Notes: generated from the letters alone by a model not told the origin. A stretch of DNA of 64,000 nucleotides from Aequorivita marisscotiae (GCF_029814825.1 NZ_CP122379.1:1426001-1490000), one strand, 5' to 3'; positions 9,072-18,688 are shown, counted from the first letter of the stretch. Numbers and translations are program-made.

Positions 9072-9761
9072 TTAAAAATTGCAGTAGCATGGCTTTCTTC
9101 CAAATGCAAAAGTAACAGTTATGCCAGTGAATACATACCAATCGTCGCTATTTGTGTTGCCAAACTTAAGGCTTTGGTCGTCGGCTAGATCTTTTACTGG
9201 GTTGCTACCGTCTAGATTATCTGTAAACGTATAGCGTGCGCCAATTTCAAAACCTACCATTGCGTTTACGCCCAAATTTGCCTTATACCCTACTACCATT
9301 GGTATTGCCACAGAGCCGGCGCCATCGTAATCGGTAATTCTATCACCTCTTTTATAGAGTGCATCGTACCAAAAGTAAGTAAGACCGGTATATAAATAAG
9401 GCGTAGAAATAGATCTTTGGCTATGAACATTAAACTCCCAAAAGGTGTATTCTATTCCGAGTGAGATTTCTTTAATAGTATTCTCAAAAGAATAACCGCG
9501 TTGCTGTCTGCGGCTGTTGTTGCTTTTTGCGTCGTCTCCTTTTATCCTAGCAATCATCACGGAGCCTCTAAAAGCGTGGCGCGTGCTTCGGTTCCACTTT
9601 ATAACGCCGCCTAGTGAAAGGCTGTTTGGGTTAATATAATTGGTTTTTCCGATATCGCCAATATAATTAGTTCCCCCAAGCATTCCGCCTATTTCATAGG
9701 TTTGTGAATGCGCGTAGTACGCTGTGGAGAGTATAAGAAATACGGTCGCGAAATACTTCAT
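9072..9761 (-). CDS. porG: PorG/DUF6089-like outer membrane beta-barrel protein
   Basis: 229 aa with a signal peptide (MKYFATVFLILSTAYYAHSQ) and an eight-strand-like pattern of alternating residues: YEIGGMLGGTNYIGDIG at the mature N-terminus, ISLGIEYTFWEFNVH, TPYLYTGLTYFWYD, VGFEIGARYTFTDNLDG and VFTGITVTFAFGRKPCYCNF at the end. This arrangement and the location directly before uppS and bamA match the DUF6089/PorG family, an outer membrane part of the type IX secretion system in which PorG associates with the PorK-PorN ring. The cell has that ring (gldK/gldN at 51.9-56.5 kb). Family assignment is from recognition; the symbol is given on synteny as well as sequence. Confidence 0.8.
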   Translation of the reverse strand: MKYFATVFLILSTAYYAHSQTYEIGGMLGGTNYIGDIGKTNYINPNSLSLGGVIKWNRSTRHAFRGSVMIARIKGDDAKSNNSRRQQRGYSFENTIKEISLGIEYTFWEFNVHSQRSISTPYLYTGLTYFWYDALYKRGDRITDYDGAGSVAIPMVVGYKANLGVNAMVGFEIGARYTFTDNLDGSNPVKDLADDQSLKFGNTNSDDWYVFTGITVTFAFGRKPCYCNF

Positions 9762-9777
9762 ATAATTTTAAAGTTTG

Positions 9778-9785
9778 CAAATATA
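9778..9785 (-). promoter_or_regulatory. Bacteroidota -7 box for the porG-uppS-bamA operon
   Basis: Minus-strand TATATTTG matches the Bacteroidota -7 consensus TAnnTTTG. It lies 17 bases before the porG-like ATG, so the leader would be about ten bases. No clear TTG -33 element at the expected distance. Confidence 0.55.
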
Positions 9786-9860
9786 ACAATAAACTTGGCT
9801 TGACATTGTGAGATGGTAATTTGTCTCAGTTGATTAACAAAATTTAAGTAGATTTATTGT

Positions 9861-10745
9861 TTAGTTCCGCTTGTCTTCACCCCACAATAGTTTTTTGCGA
9901 AGCGTTTTAATAAAGCTGTCATCGTGCAGCTGAAGTAGTTTTATGGTAAAAGGAGCTTTCTTTATAATTATTTCGGTTTCGTTTTCTAAAGTGGCAATAC
10001 GCGAATCCATAGACACTAAAAACGTATTTTCCCTACCCGAAACTTTTAGTGTTACAGTACTGGAATCTGGTATTACCAAAGGGCGTGCATTTAGGTTGTG
10101 CGGTGCAATCGGGGTGAGTAAAATGCTGTTGGTTGCTGGATCTATCACAGGTCCGCCACAACTTAAGGAATACCCGGTAGAACCCGTAGGTGTTGCAACA
10201 ATAAGGCCGTCGGACCAGTAGGAGGTAAGGTATTTATCGTTTACGTGTGTTTCTACTTTTATCATAGAAGTAGTATTCCGACGGTTTACGGCAACTTCAT
10301 TCAATGCAAAATTTAAAGGCTGAATTTCTTCGCTGTGCGGAGTTGTTTCTACGGTAAGCAAGCTTCTTTCAGAAATAGTGTATGCACCTTCTAAAATTTG
10401 ATTTAGGCTTTCGGTAATTTCTTCTTTTTGAATTGTTGCCAAAAAACCGAGTCGCCCCGTATTAATGCCAACAATAGGAATACCCAAGTCTCCTACAAAT
10501 GTTACAGACTTTAAAATGGTTCCATCGCCTCCTATGCTGAAAAATAGATCAAAGCTTTTATCTAATGTGGTAAAGGTAGAACAGCCAGAAAAGTTTTTTG
10601 TGATGTCTTGATTTCTGTTAATAATTTCCAGAAAATTTTTTTCTATTAAAACTTCGGCCTCGCGTTTTTGAAGCGCGTCCAACAACATCTGAATATAGAT
10701 TTCTGCATTTTCGTGATAAAACTGTCCGTAGATTCCTATTTTCAT
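9861..10745 (-). CDS. nadK: NAD kinase
   Basis: Phosphorylates NAD to NADP in the cytoplasm. 294 aa with the family motifs in order: LFFSIGGDGTILKSV (GGDGT, about residues 62-75), GINTGRLGFLATIQ, LNEVAVNRR, ATPTGSTGYSLSCGGPVIDP and the C-terminal ITPIAPHNLNARPLV strand. Length and start (ATG 10745) are typical of flavobacterial homologues. It follows the CBS-domain gene by about 60 bases and is probably co-transcribed with it. Confidence 0.96.
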   Translation of the reverse strand: MKIGIYGQFYHENAEIYIQMLLDALQKREAEVLIEKNFLEIINRNQDITKNFSGCSTFTTLDKSFDLFFSIGGDGTILKSVTFVGDLGIPIVGINTGRLGFLATIQKEEITESLNQILEGAYTISERSLLTVETTPHSEEIQPLNFALNEVAVNRRNTTSMIKVETHVNDKYLTSYWSDGLIVATPTGSTGYSLSCGGPVIDPATNSILLTPIAPHNLNARPLVIPDSSTVTLKVSGRENTFLVSMDSRIATLENETEIIIKKAPFTIKLLQLHDDSFIKTLRKKLLWGEDKRN

Positions 10746-10805
10746 AGTTGTTGTTTCTCTAATGTTGAATAGTTAAAATGAAAGCGAGCGGCAGGGAGTT
10801 ATTTT

Positions 10806-11462
10806 TTAAATATTAAGGTACTTATCTAAATATTCCGATCGGTCTTTTAAATCTTCCATAAATTTATCTTCCTCGTGGTGGCTTATCACATTATAATTAT
10901 ACCTTCTAAAAGTTTGAACAATACTATTTAAAGCACTATGCCCAATTTTTAAGGTTATTTGCACGATTTCCTTTTCAATTTTTGAAATAAAAATCCCGAA
11001 AATTCGCGAACCGTTAGATTCTACTATTTGGCATACTTCACTAAAAGAATAATCTTGAATGTCTTTTTCAACTACTATTATACCACCCGCTTCATTTAAA
11101 AAAGGTGTATTGTTGAAAAGGCTCATAATATCGCCCAATTCATAATACCCTAAATACTTGTTTTCGGCACCTAATACCGGCATAATATTACTGTTGTTTA
11201 GGGCAAAGGCTTCCAAAATATCCAGCCAATTGGTGTCTTCGAGAACGTGAAATGGCTCCAAGGCATATTGAAAATCTACCAACAATTTTGTGTTGTCAAA
11301 ACAATACGAATCGTTTTCGGAAACACAGCCTATATAATGGCCTTCTTTTTTAACGGGTACGTGCGAGTAGGTAAGCTGGTTGAAAACGGTTTGCACATCC
11401 TTTACTTTAGCCGAAATATCAAAGGGTTCAATATCGTTTATGATGTAATTAAGAGTTTGCAT
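10806..11462 (-). CDS. CBS-domain protein
   Basis: 218 aa cytoplasmic protein with an N-terminal tandem CBS (Bateman) module over residues 1-120: VQTVFNQLTYSHVPVKKEGHYIGCVSEND and WLDILEAFALNNSNIMPVLGAENKYLGYYELGDIM. The C-terminal ninety residues (IIVVEKDIQDYSFSEVCQIVESNG...) resemble an ACT-like alpha/beta fold ending in a YNVISHHEED segment. Such modules bind adenosyl ligands and sense energy state in other families. Its position before nadK is conserved in Flavobacteriia as far as I recall, hinting at a nucleotide-sensing role, which is inference. Confidence 0.8.
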   Translation of the reverse strand: MQTLNYIINDIEPFDISAKVKDVQTVFNQLTYSHVPVKKEGHYIGCVSENDSYCFDNTKLLVDFQYALEPFHVLEDTNWLDILEAFALNNSNIMPVLGAENKYLGYYELGDIMSLFNNTPFLNEAGGIIVVEKDIQDYSFSEVCQIVESNGSRIFGIFISKIEKEIVQITLKIGHSALNSIVQTFRRYNYNVISHHEEDKFMEDLKDRSEYLDKYLNI

Positions 11463-11640
11463 AGCAAATTATTTTTATCGCAAATTACTTAAAATAAAGG
11501 TTCATTTGCATCATGAAGGTTTGTATTTTTGTTAAAAATATAGCCGCTCTTGCTTCCATAGATGCAATTGGATTACATTTTTTGCCGTAGTAACGAATGG
11601 ATTTATCGTACTGTTGCGATTTCCGAATAAACAAAAAATA

Positions 11641-12357
11641 ATGACAAAACTAAGCGTAAACATTAATAAAATAGCCACTTTGCGCAATGCACGTGGTGGC
11701 AATGTGCCGGATCTTTTAAAGATGGCGAAGGATATTCAAAATTTTGGGGCGCAAGGAATCACAATTCATCCAAGGCCAGATGAGCGCCACATTCGTTACC
11801 AAGATGCATACGATTTAAAAGCTATTGTTACTACCGAATATAATATTGAAGGTAACCCAATGGATAATTTCACTAAAATGGTTTTGCAGATTAAACCTAC
11901 GCAAGTTACGCTTGTGCCCGATGCTGTTGATGCAATTACTTCAAACGCTGGGTGGGATACCGTGAAACACAAAGATTATTTAAAGGAAATTATTGCCGAA
12001 TTTAAACGAAACGATATCCGCACTTCAATATTTGTAGATCCAACTTTAAAGATGATTGAAGGCGCCGCCGAAACGGGAACAGATAGAATTGAGCTTTACA
12101 CCGAAGAATTTGCCGATCAATTTACCTTAGGAAACAAAGAAGCCATTAAGCCATATACCGAATGCGCCATCCTTGCAAATAAACTTGGCCTCGGCATTAA
12201 TGCGGGTCACGATCTTTCGCTGGATAATATTGAGTTTTTTAAAGAAAACATTCCAAATCTTTTGGAAGTTAGTATAGGGCACGCGCTTATTAGCGAATCG
12301 TTATATTACGGATTGGAAAAGGTAATTGCAGGCTATTTAAAAAAACTTAGTTCATGA
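11641..12357 (+). CDS. pdxJ: Pyridoxine 5'-phosphate synthase
   Basis: Condenses 1-deoxyxylulose 5-phosphate with amino-acetone 3-phosphate to give pyridoxine 5'-phosphate, the last ring-forming step of DXP-dependent vitamin B6 synthesis. 238 aa from ATG 11641 (an in-frame start nine codons upstream is less likely). TIM-barrel motifs: LSVNINKIATLRNARGG, GITIHPRPDERHI, VTLVPD, RTSIFVDP, IELYTEEFAD and GINAGHDLSLDN, with the catalytic His/Glu residues visible. The stop overlaps the ATG of the following alpha/beta hydrolase by four bases. Confidence 0.95.
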   Translation: MTKLSVNINKIATLRNARGGNVPDLLKMAKDIQNFGAQGITIHPRPDERHIRYQDAYDLKAIVTTEYNIEGNPMDNFTKMVLQIKPTQVTLVPDAVDAITSNAGWDTVKHKDYLKEIIAEFKRNDIRTSIFVDPTLKMIEGAAETGTDRIELYTEEFADQFTLGNKEAIKPYTECAILANKLGLGINAGHDLSLDNIEFFKENIPNLLEVSIGHALISESLYYGLEKVIAGYLKKLSS

Positions 12358-13115
12358 TTTTACACTCACAAATACTCGGCTCCGGCAAACCCTTCGTGAT
12401 TCTTCACGGTTTTCTAGGTATGAGCGATAACTGGAAAACCCTCGGAAATCAATGGGCGGAATCGGGATATGAAGTTCATCTAATAGACCAACGCAACCAC
12501 GGGCGCAGTTTTCATAGCGAAGAATTCTCGTATAATATCATGGCTCAGGATTTAGTGAATTATTGCGAAGAATACAACCTTACAGAAATAATACTGCTAG
12601 GCCATTCCATGGGCGGAAAAGTGGCGATGCAGTTTGCGGTTACCTACCCCGAAATGGTTTCGAAGTTGATTGTTGCAGATATTGGCCCAAAAGCATATCC
12701 GTCGCACCACCAAGATATTTTAAAAGCACTATCCTCTTTAGATTTTAAAAAAATAGATTCGCGCGGTGATGCGGAGGCTGTTCTTTCAGAATTTATTAAA
12801 GATAAAGGTACGCGGCTATTTCTTTTAAAAAATTTATATCGAAAAAATAAAAATGAATTTGCCCTTCGTATAAACCTTCCTGTACTTTCCAAAAAAATTG
12901 AAGAAATTGGTGTCCCGCTTCCTGAAGACACCATGTATAAAGGCGATACGTTGTTTTTAAGTGGCGAAAAAAGTGGCTATATCGAGCCAATGGACGCTAT
13001 TTTAATTGAAAAACATTTTCCGAAAGCAAAAATTGAAATTATTTCCGGAGCCGGCCATTGGCTACACGCCGAAAATCCCGAAGAATTTTATGATAATGTT
13101 ATGATTTTTTTATAA
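12354..13115 (+). CDS. Alpha/beta hydrolase (YbfF-like esterase)
   Basis: 253 aa alpha/beta hydrolase. Oxyanion-hole motif VILHGFLGMSDNW, the segment LIDQRNHGRSFHS, nucleophile elbow LLGHSMGGKVAM (Ser about residue 84), and C-terminal catalytic His in ISGAGHWLHAENP are all present. The combination D-Q-R-N-H-G-R-S with G-H-S-M-G-G is typical of the YbfF/ABHD11-type esterases. It overlaps the end of pdxJ by four bases, so the pair is an operon, but the substrate is not evident. Confidence 0.88.
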   Translation: MILHSQILGSGKPFVILHGFLGMSDNWKTLGNQWAESGYEVHLIDQRNHGRSFHSEEFSYNIMAQDLVNYCEEYNLTEIILLGHSMGGKVAMQFAVTYPEMVSKLIVADIGPKAYPSHHQDILKALSSLDFKKIDSRGDAEAVLSEFIKDKGTRLFLLKNLYRKNKNEFALRINLPVLSKKIEEIGVPLPEDTMYKGDTLFLSGEKSGYIEPMDAILIEKHFPKAKIEIISGAGHWLHAENPEEFYDNVMIFL

Positions 13116-13209
13116 TATTGTAGGAAAGTATCTTATGCGCGCATAATAAATTTTGTGTAAAAGACATAAATATCCTTAATATCTGAAATTAACTCTAAAG
13201 AAGTAAACT

Positions 13210-14460
13210 ATGAAGAAAGTATTAGTACTCGCCGTTTTTGCACTTGCAAGTGCGGTGACTTATGCAGGCGGTTACCGTGTAAGCTTGCAGGGCAATAAAG
13301 CCTTAGCGATGGGCCACACCGGGGTCGCGGTAATAAATAGCAGCGAATCGGTATTTTTTAATCCTGCCGCTATGGTGTATTTGGAAGATAAATTTAATAT
13401 CTCTGTTGGGGTGCATGGTGTATTTTCAAACATTGCCTATCAGGATACCCAAACTGGGGCCAATGCTCGCACCGATAGTCCAGTAGGAACGCCGCTTTAT
13501 TTATACGCTTCGTACCAAGCTACAGATTGGTTGGCCTTTGGTCTTGGAGTTTACACGCCGTACGGAAGTTCGGTGGAGTATGAAAAAGATTGGGAAGGTT
13601 CGCATTTAGTTAATACAATTGATTTGCAGGCAATCTATATTCAGCCAACCGTATCGTTTAAAATAAACGATAAATTGAGTTTTGGAGGTGGTCCTATTTA
13701 TGTTACGGGTTCTGTAAATTTTAATAGAAACCTTAACCGCACTCTTACAGATATAGACGGAAATCGTGCGAATGTAACTATTGATGCCAGCGGAGTAACA
13801 AGCTGGGGATGGGTTGCAAGCTCAATGTTTAAATTTACAGACAACCTTAGAATTGGTGCAACTTACCGCTCAGAAATTATTTTAGAAGCCGAAGAAGGTA
13901 CCGCAGAATTTGAAAATATTCCTAATTCGCCCTTAACTCCTTTTCAAAATACAGCTATCGATGCTGCTATGCCATTACCTGCTGAAATGACTGTGGGTAT
14001 GTCATACAATTTCTGTGAGAAATGGCTCTTTGCTTTTGATTTTAATCGAACTTTTTGGGATGCCTATGAATCATTAGATATCAATTTTGAAAATCCGGCT
14101 ATTCCAGATTCCAAGAATGCACGTAATTATAAAAACGCTTCAGTATATCGTTTCGGTATGCAGTACGAAGCTACTAAAATGTTCACGCTAAGAGCAGGGT
14201 ACTACTTTGATGAATCTCCAGTTCGCGAGGGTTATTTCGCACCCGAAACACCTCGAAACGATAGCAACAACTTTACTGCCGGACTTACCGTAAATCTTGG
14301 CGAGCACTTACAGATAGATGCCTCATTCCTATATTCACACTTTAAGGAAATAGATGCTTCGTACAACTATTATTTCGAAAATGGTCAGGCGGTTCCATTT
14401 AAAGGAACGTACAAAACCAATGCTTTTGTTCCGGGATTAGGGCTTACATATAAATTATAA
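13210..14460 (+). CDS. OmpP1/FadL family outer membrane transporter
   Basis: 416 aa outer membrane barrel with signal peptide (cleavage near TYAGG). The mature N-terminus GYRVSLQGNKALAMGHTGVA and SSESVFFNPAAMVYLEDK is the FadL hatch-domain signature including the NPA motif, and the rest is alternating beta strands ending in GLGLTYKL. The family moves hydrophobic molecules such as long-chain fatty acids across the outer membrane. The downstream SGNH lipoprotein starts 18 bases later, suggesting that the pair handles a shared lipid or ester substrate. Confidence 0.92.
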   Translation: MKKVLVLAVFALASAVTYAGGYRVSLQGNKALAMGHTGVAVINSSESVFFNPAAMVYLEDKFNISVGVHGVFSNIAYQDTQTGANARTDSPVGTPLYLYASYQATDWLAFGLGVYTPYGSSVEYEKDWEGSHLVNTIDLQAIYIQPTVSFKINDKLSFGGGPIYVTGSVNFNRNLNRTLTDIDGNRANVTIDASGVTSWGWVASSMFKFTDNLRIGATYRSEIILEAEEGTAEFENIPNSPLTPFQNTAIDAAMPLPAEMTVGMSYNFCEKWLFAFDFNRTFWDAYESLDINFENPAIPDSKNARNYKNASVYRFGMQYEATKMFTLRAGYYFDESPVREGYFAPETPRNDSNNFTAGLTVNLGEHLQIDASFLYSHFKEIDASYNYYFENGQAVPFKGTYKTNAFVPGLGLTYKL

Positions 14461-14478
14461 TCGAAAAAAATCTTAAAG

Positions 14479-16011
14479 ATGAAAAATATACTTAAATATA
14501 CATTCGCAGTTTTGGCCGTAGGCTTCGTAAGCTGCGAACCAGAATTTGATACGCCTGTAACAGACGAAGGTTTTTACACGAGCGGAATGGCAGATCTTTC
14601 AAAATATGTTTCTGTCGGAAACTCGTTAACTGCGGGTTATGCGGACGGTGCACTTTATATTACCGGGCAGGAAAATAGCTACCCAAATATTATGGCTCAG
14701 CAGTTTTCTTTTGCCGGTGGAGGTGAATTTAATCAACCATTAATGAATGATAATTTGGGCGGGTTGCTATTAGGCGGAACTCAGATTACTGAAAATAGAT
14801 TAGTGCTTGCCGTAGATGCCAATGGAAATCCAGGACCCGTGCGTTTGGCCGGAACGCCAACAACCGAAATAACAAACAAATTAACTGGTCCGTTTAATAA
14901 CATGGGGGTTCCCGGTGCAAAAAGTTTTCATTTGGTAGCACCAGGTTACGGAAATGCTGCGGGAGTACCAACAGGTGCGGCAAACCCTTATTATGCGCGT
15001 TTTGCAAGTAGTGAGAGTGCTACGGTTATTAGCGATGCTGCTACTCAAAATGCAACTTTTTTCAGTTTGTGGATTGGTAATAACGATATTTTAAGTTATG
15101 CAACTTCTGGTGGTTCTGGGGTTGATCAAACAGGTAATTTTGATCCAGCTACCTACGGAGGTAACGATATTACAGATCCAAATGTGTTTGCATCTGTTTA
15201 CAGCCAACAAGTTGATGCCTTAACCGCAAATGGCGCTAAAGGTGTTTTGGTGAATATTCCTGAAGTTACATCTATTCCATACTTTACAACTGTGCCTACT
15301 AACGCAATTCCTTTAGATGCAGCTACTGCCGGTGCACTAAACGCGCAGTTTGCCGGTTATAATACGCAGATTTTGCCTGGCTTAGCGGCCATGGGCGTAA
15401 TAACGCCCGAAGAAGCTGCCATGCGAATGATAAACTTTTCTGCAGGTCAAAACTTCCCAATTATGACCGATGATGATCTTACAGATCTAACGGTTATTTT
15501 ACAAGGAGCTCCCTTTAGTTTACCGCAGGAATTGGCTGTTTTATTAGGGCAATTACGTCAAGTTAAATCTGACGATCTAATCGTACTAACCGCTTCTTCG
15601 ATATTAGGGACTACGCCAGATCCAAACAATCCACAAGGAGTAATTGGGGTTTCCATTCCGTTAAGCGACCAATATGTTTTGGCCGTTTCAGAACAGGCTC
15701 GCATTACTGCGGCAAGTACAGCATATAACGCAACTATCCAAGCGTTGGCTGGGGCAAAAGGCTTGGCTTTTGTAGATGCCAAATCGGCATTGGCTAGTCT
15801 TGCCAATGGCGGAATTGCTTATGATGGTGGAGTTCTTACATCACAATTTGTAACAGGTGGCGCGTTCTCTTTAGATGGAGTTCACCCAACGCCTAGAGGT
15901 TATGCCTACACAGCCAACCTTATTATTAGAGCAATTAACAATACGTACGATGCAACAATCCCAACAGTACACATTGGCGATTACGGTACCATAACCGCTA
16001 CGAATAATTAG
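14479..16011 (+). CDS. SGNH/GDSL hydrolase lipoprotein
   Basis: 510 aa lipoprotein: MKNILKYTFAVLAVGFVSC gives a signal peptide with lipobox VGFVSC. Block I is VSVGNSLTAGYADG (Asp of GDSL replaced by Asn, catalytic Ser kept), Gly at NNMGVPGAKS, block III WIGNNDILSYA (Asn kept) and block V DGVHPTPRGYAYTANL (Asp and His kept), so all S-G-N-H residues are present. A large insertion of about 150 residues lies between blocks III and V. Expected to be a surface or periplasmic esterase/lipase attached to a membrane; its location just after a FadL-type porin suggests hydrolysis of lipid esters whose products are imported. Confidence 0.87.
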   Translation: MKNILKYTFAVLAVGFVSCEPEFDTPVTDEGFYTSGMADLSKYVSVGNSLTAGYADGALYITGQENSYPNIMAQQFSFAGGGEFNQPLMNDNLGGLLLGGTQITENRLVLAVDANGNPGPVRLAGTPTTEITNKLTGPFNNMGVPGAKSFHLVAPGYGNAAGVPTGAANPYYARFASSESATVISDAATQNATFFSLWIGNNDILSYATSGGSGVDQTGNFDPATYGGNDITDPNVFASVYSQQVDALTANGAKGVLVNIPEVTSIPYFTTVPTNAIPLDAATAGALNAQFAGYNTQILPGLAAMGVITPEEAAMRMINFSAGQNFPIMTDDDLTDLTVILQGAPFSLPQELAVLLGQLRQVKSDDLIVLTASSILGTTPDPNNPQGVIGVSIPLSDQYVLAVSEQARITAASTAYNATIQALAGAKGLAFVDAKSALASLANGGIAYDGGVLTSQFVTGGAFSLDGVHPTPRGYAYTANLIIRAINNTYDATIPTVHIGDYGTITATNN

Positions 16012-16036
16012 TATTTTTTAAATTTAGTTAGTTTGT

Positions 16037-16064
16037 AAACCGCTCTCGCCTGAGGGCGGTTTTT
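16037..16064 (+). terminator. Rho-independent terminator after the FadL/SGNH pair
   Basis: GC-rich stem ACCGC-CTC paired with GAGGGCGGT around a short CGCCT loop, followed by TTTTTT. It lies about 25 bases past the SGNH hydrolase stop. Confidence 0.75.
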
Positions 16065-16101
16065 TAGTATATTTACGTAAACTAATTTAATTTCTTCAAA
16101 A

Positions 16102-16443
16102 ATGAAACTCATCATTAAATTACTTCTTACCGCGCTAGCAGTTGTTGTTCTGGCAAAAATTCTTCCGGGTGTTGCGGTAGCTGGCTACGGATCGGCAATA
16201 ATCGTTGCTATTGTTATAGCTTTATTGCGATTGCTGGTTAAACCAATTTTAGTAGTATTAACGCTGCCAATAACAATTGTAACTTTCGGACTGTTTTTGC
16301 TTATTATAAATGCGGTTATTATTCTAATGGCGGCTTATTTTATAGATAGTTTTGCAGTTGCATCTATTTGGTGGGCACTACTTTTTAGCCTGTTGCTTTC
16401 ACTTTTTCAAGCTGTGTTGTTTTCGCTCATAAAGGAGGACTAG
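16102..16443 (+). CDS. Small membrane protein of the phage-holin-IV/YvlD family
   Basis: 113 aa, almost entirely hydrophobic, with four predicted membrane segments (about residues 4-22, 27-47, 52-78 and 84-108) and the signature LLRLLVKPILVVLTLPITIVTFGLFLLIINAVIILM. This matches the YvlD/holin-4 superfamily, which is chromosomal and widespread in Bacteroidota and is not evidence of a prophage. Function unknown; envelope-stress roles have been proposed for homologues in Gram-positive bacteria. Bounded by a terminator upstream and the tig promoter downstream. Confidence 0.8.
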   Translation: MKLIIKLLLTALAVVVLAKILPGVAVAGYGSAIIVAIVIALLRLLVKPILVVLTLPITIVTFGLFLLIINAVIILMAAYFIDSFAVASIWWALLFSLLLSLFQAVLFSLIKED

Positions 16444-16475
16444 CAATTTGTAGAACAACAGTTTATAAATGTTTG

Positions 16476-16503
16476 TTGGGTTGTGCAAAAAGCCGTACTT
16501 TTG
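16476..16503 (+). promoter_or_regulatory. Bacteroidota promoter for tig
   Basis: TTG at 16476-16478, 17-base spacer, then TACTTTTG at 16496-16503 (TAnnTTTG -7 consensus). The predicted start lies about 15 bases before the trigger factor ATG at 16526 and supports that start over an in-frame ATG at 16469, which lies upstream of the promoter. Confidence 0.7.
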
Positions 16504-16525
16504 CATCCCGAAATTCAGGAGAAAA

Positions 16526-17845
16526 ATGAACATTACAAAAAAAGACATTGATAAACTAAATGCTGTTCTTACAGTTGAAGTTGCAAAGGAAGACTATTCT
16601 GCCAACGTAGAAAAAGTACTCAATAATTACAGAAAAACCGCGAATATCCCTGGTTTTAGAAAAGGCCACATCCCAATGGGAATGGTGAAAAAACAATACG
16701 GAAAGGCGGTTTTGGTAGAAGAAGTAAACAAATTACTTCAAGATGCGCTTCACAAATATCTTAACGAAGAAAAATTAGACGTTCTCGGAAATCCACTTCC
16801 AAAGAACGAAGCAGAAATTGATTGGAATGCAGATAACTATTCCTTTGAATTTGAATTGGGCCTTGCACCCGAATTTACCGTAGATGTAAACAACAAGGAA
16901 ATTGTTCACTATAAAATTGTAGCAGACGACGAATTGCTAAACAATCAAGTAAAAACAATCCGCAAGCAGTACGGTAAATTAATTTCAAAAAACGAAGTTG
17001 AAAAAGGCGATGAAATCACCGGGACTTTTACTTCCGAAGAAAAGGAAATTGAAAAGAAAACAACCATTACCACTGAAGATATCGCAGGTAAAAAACAATT
17101 GGAAAGCCTACTTGGCGCCAAGGTTGGCGACACGGTAACCTTGAAAACAAAAGGAATGTTTGCCGATGATCACGACAATCAGAAATTTTTGGGTGTTGCG
17201 CACGATGAGGCCCACGGGTTGGATATTGAAGTTTCTCTAAAAATAGAAGAGGTAAATAAGCGCGAAATGGCCGAATTGAACCAAGATCTTTTCGATAAAT
17301 TATTTGGTGAAGGCGTTGTTACTTCCGAAGCCGAATTAAAGGCTAAAATTAAGGAAGATGCCGAAGGACAATTTGCACAACAAAGCGACCAAAAATTGTT
17401 GAATGATGTAGTTGATTCGTTAATTGAAAATACAAAATTTGATCTTCCAAAAGAGTTTCTACAACGTTGGATTGCAATGACCGGCGAAAAGAGACTTTCC
17501 GAAGAAGAGGCAAAAGCCGAATTTGAAAGAAGTGAAAAAGGGCTTCGCTATCAGTTAATCGAAGGCAAACTTCGCACTGAAAATAATTTGCAAGTTACTT
17601 TTGATGAGTTAAAAGACCATTCAAAAAATATGATAAAAGCACAAATGGCGCAGTTTGGGCAAACAAACCCAACAGAAGAGGAATTAGAGTCTATCACCGC
17701 CCGTATTCTTTCTAATAAGGAAGAAGTAGAGCGTTTAAGCGAACAACTTAACTCGGCCAAATTGCTTAACTACTTTAAGGAAAACGCAAAGTTGAAGACT
17801 AAAGAGATTGCGTACGATAAATTCATTAAAGAAGCCTACGCATAA
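16526..17845 (+). CDS. tig: Trigger factor
   Basis: Ribosome-bound chaperone and peptidyl-prolyl isomerase that shields nascent chains. 439 aa from ATG 16526. The N-terminal domain carries the ribosome-docking signature PGFRKGHIPMGMVKKQYG (residues about 36-55); the middle part (about 150-240) is a shortened FKBP-like region, and the C-terminal half is long charged helices. A dense lysine/glutamate composition matches flavobacterial trigger factors, whose PPIase domain is often divergent. It heads the tig-clpP-clpX cluster, but a hairpin terminator at about 17870 separates it from clpP. Confidence 0.94.
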   Translation: MNITKKDIDKLNAVLTVEVAKEDYSANVEKVLNNYRKTANIPGFRKGHIPMGMVKKQYGKAVLVEEVNKLLQDALHKYLNEEKLDVLGNPLPKNEAEIDWNADNYSFEFELGLAPEFTVDVNNKEIVHYKIVADDELLNNQVKTIRKQYGKLISKNEVEKGDEITGTFTSEEKEIEKKTTITTEDIAGKKQLESLLGAKVGDTVTLKTKGMFADDHDNQKFLGVAHDEAHGLDIEVSLKIEEVNKREMAELNQDLFDKLFGEGVVTSEAELKAKIKEDAEGQFAQQSDQKLLNDVVDSLIENTKFDLPKEFLQRWIAMTGEKRLSEEEAKAEFERSEKGLRYQLIEGKLRTENNLQVTFDELKDHSKNMIKAQMAQFGQTNPTEEELESITARILSNKEEVERLSEQLNSAKLLNYFKENAKLKTKEIAYDKFIKEAYA

Positions 17846-17868
17846 TTCAGCAAAGAAATAGTTATCTT

Positions 17869-17903
17869 TAGGCGTTGAATTATTATAATTTAACGCCTTT
17901 TTA
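17869..17903 (+). terminator. Terminator between tig and clpP
   Basis: Stem AGGCGTT / AACGCCT with an AT-rich inner extension (AATTAT/ATAATT) and a trailing T run. Located 25 bases past the tig stop. Confidence 0.7.
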
Positions 17904-17984
17904 ATTCGGCTTAAATAGTAGAACCACAAGTGAATTTTCGTAACGAATTTTCAAAAACTATTAAATTGAAATTTAAATACATTT

Positions 17985-18659
17985 ATGAACTACAGTAACG
18001 AATTTAGAAACTTCGCCATAAAAGATCAAGGAATAAACAATATGTACTACGATAAAATTATCAGTAGTATGTATCCCACAAACTTGACACCAAATATTAT
18101 TGAGGAACGCCAAATGAACGCAGTAGCGATGGACGTTTTTTCGCGTTTAATGATGGACCGCATAATTTTTCTCGGCACCGGAATTAACGATCAAGTTGCA
18201 AACATAGTGCAGGCGCAATTACTGTTCTTGGCCAGTACCGACGCATCACGCGATATACAAATTTATATTAATTCGCCAGGTGGTAGTGTTTATGCAGGTT
18301 TAGGAATTTACGATACAATGCAATTTATAAAACCGGACGTTGCAACTATTTGTACTGGTATGGCAGCCTCCATGGCCGCAGTACTATTATGTGCTGGCGA
18401 AAAAGGAAAACGCAGTGGCTTAACGCACTCACGCGTTATGATTCATCAACCTTTGGGTGGAGCACAGGGCCAAGCGAGCGATATTGAAATTACGGCCCGC
18501 GAAATAATTACCTTAAAAGAAGAGCTTTATAAAATAATTGCCAAGCATTCCGGTCAAACCTATGAAAAGGTTTATGACGATAGCGACCGCGATTATTGGA
18601 TGAAAGCCGATAAAGCTTTGGAGTACGGAATGATTGATGAAATATTGACCCGAAGCTAA
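17985..18659 (+). CDS. clpP: ATP-dependent Clp protease proteolytic subunit
   Basis: Serine protease forming the tetradecameric chamber of ClpXP. 224 aa with the catalytic triad: Ser in [16 protein letters not shown], His in [18 protein letters not shown], and Asp in the [10 protein letters not shown] region. The handle and axial motifs [23 protein letters not shown] are intact. The first thirty residues ([16 protein letters not shown]...) form the propeptide-like N-terminus seen in Flavobacteriia. Thirty bases upstream of clpX; the two are co-transcribed. Confidence 0.97.
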   Translation: MNYSNEFRNFAIKDQGINNMYYDKIISSMYPTNLTPNIIEERQMNAVAMDVFSRLMMDRIIFLGTGINDQVANIVQAQLLFLASTDASRDIQIYINSPGGSVYAGLGIYDTMQFIKPDVATICTGMAASMAAVLLCAGEKGKRSGLTHSRVMIHQPLGGAQGQASDIEITAREIITLKEELYKIIAKHSGQTYEKVYDDSDRDYWMKADKALEYGMIDEILTRS

Positions 18660-18688
18660 AAAAAACAGATTTTTTGAAAAAAAATAAT

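Noticed and set aside
16102..16443. Prophage holin
   Set aside because: Belongs to the chromosomal YvlD/holin-4 superfamily and no other phage gene is present.
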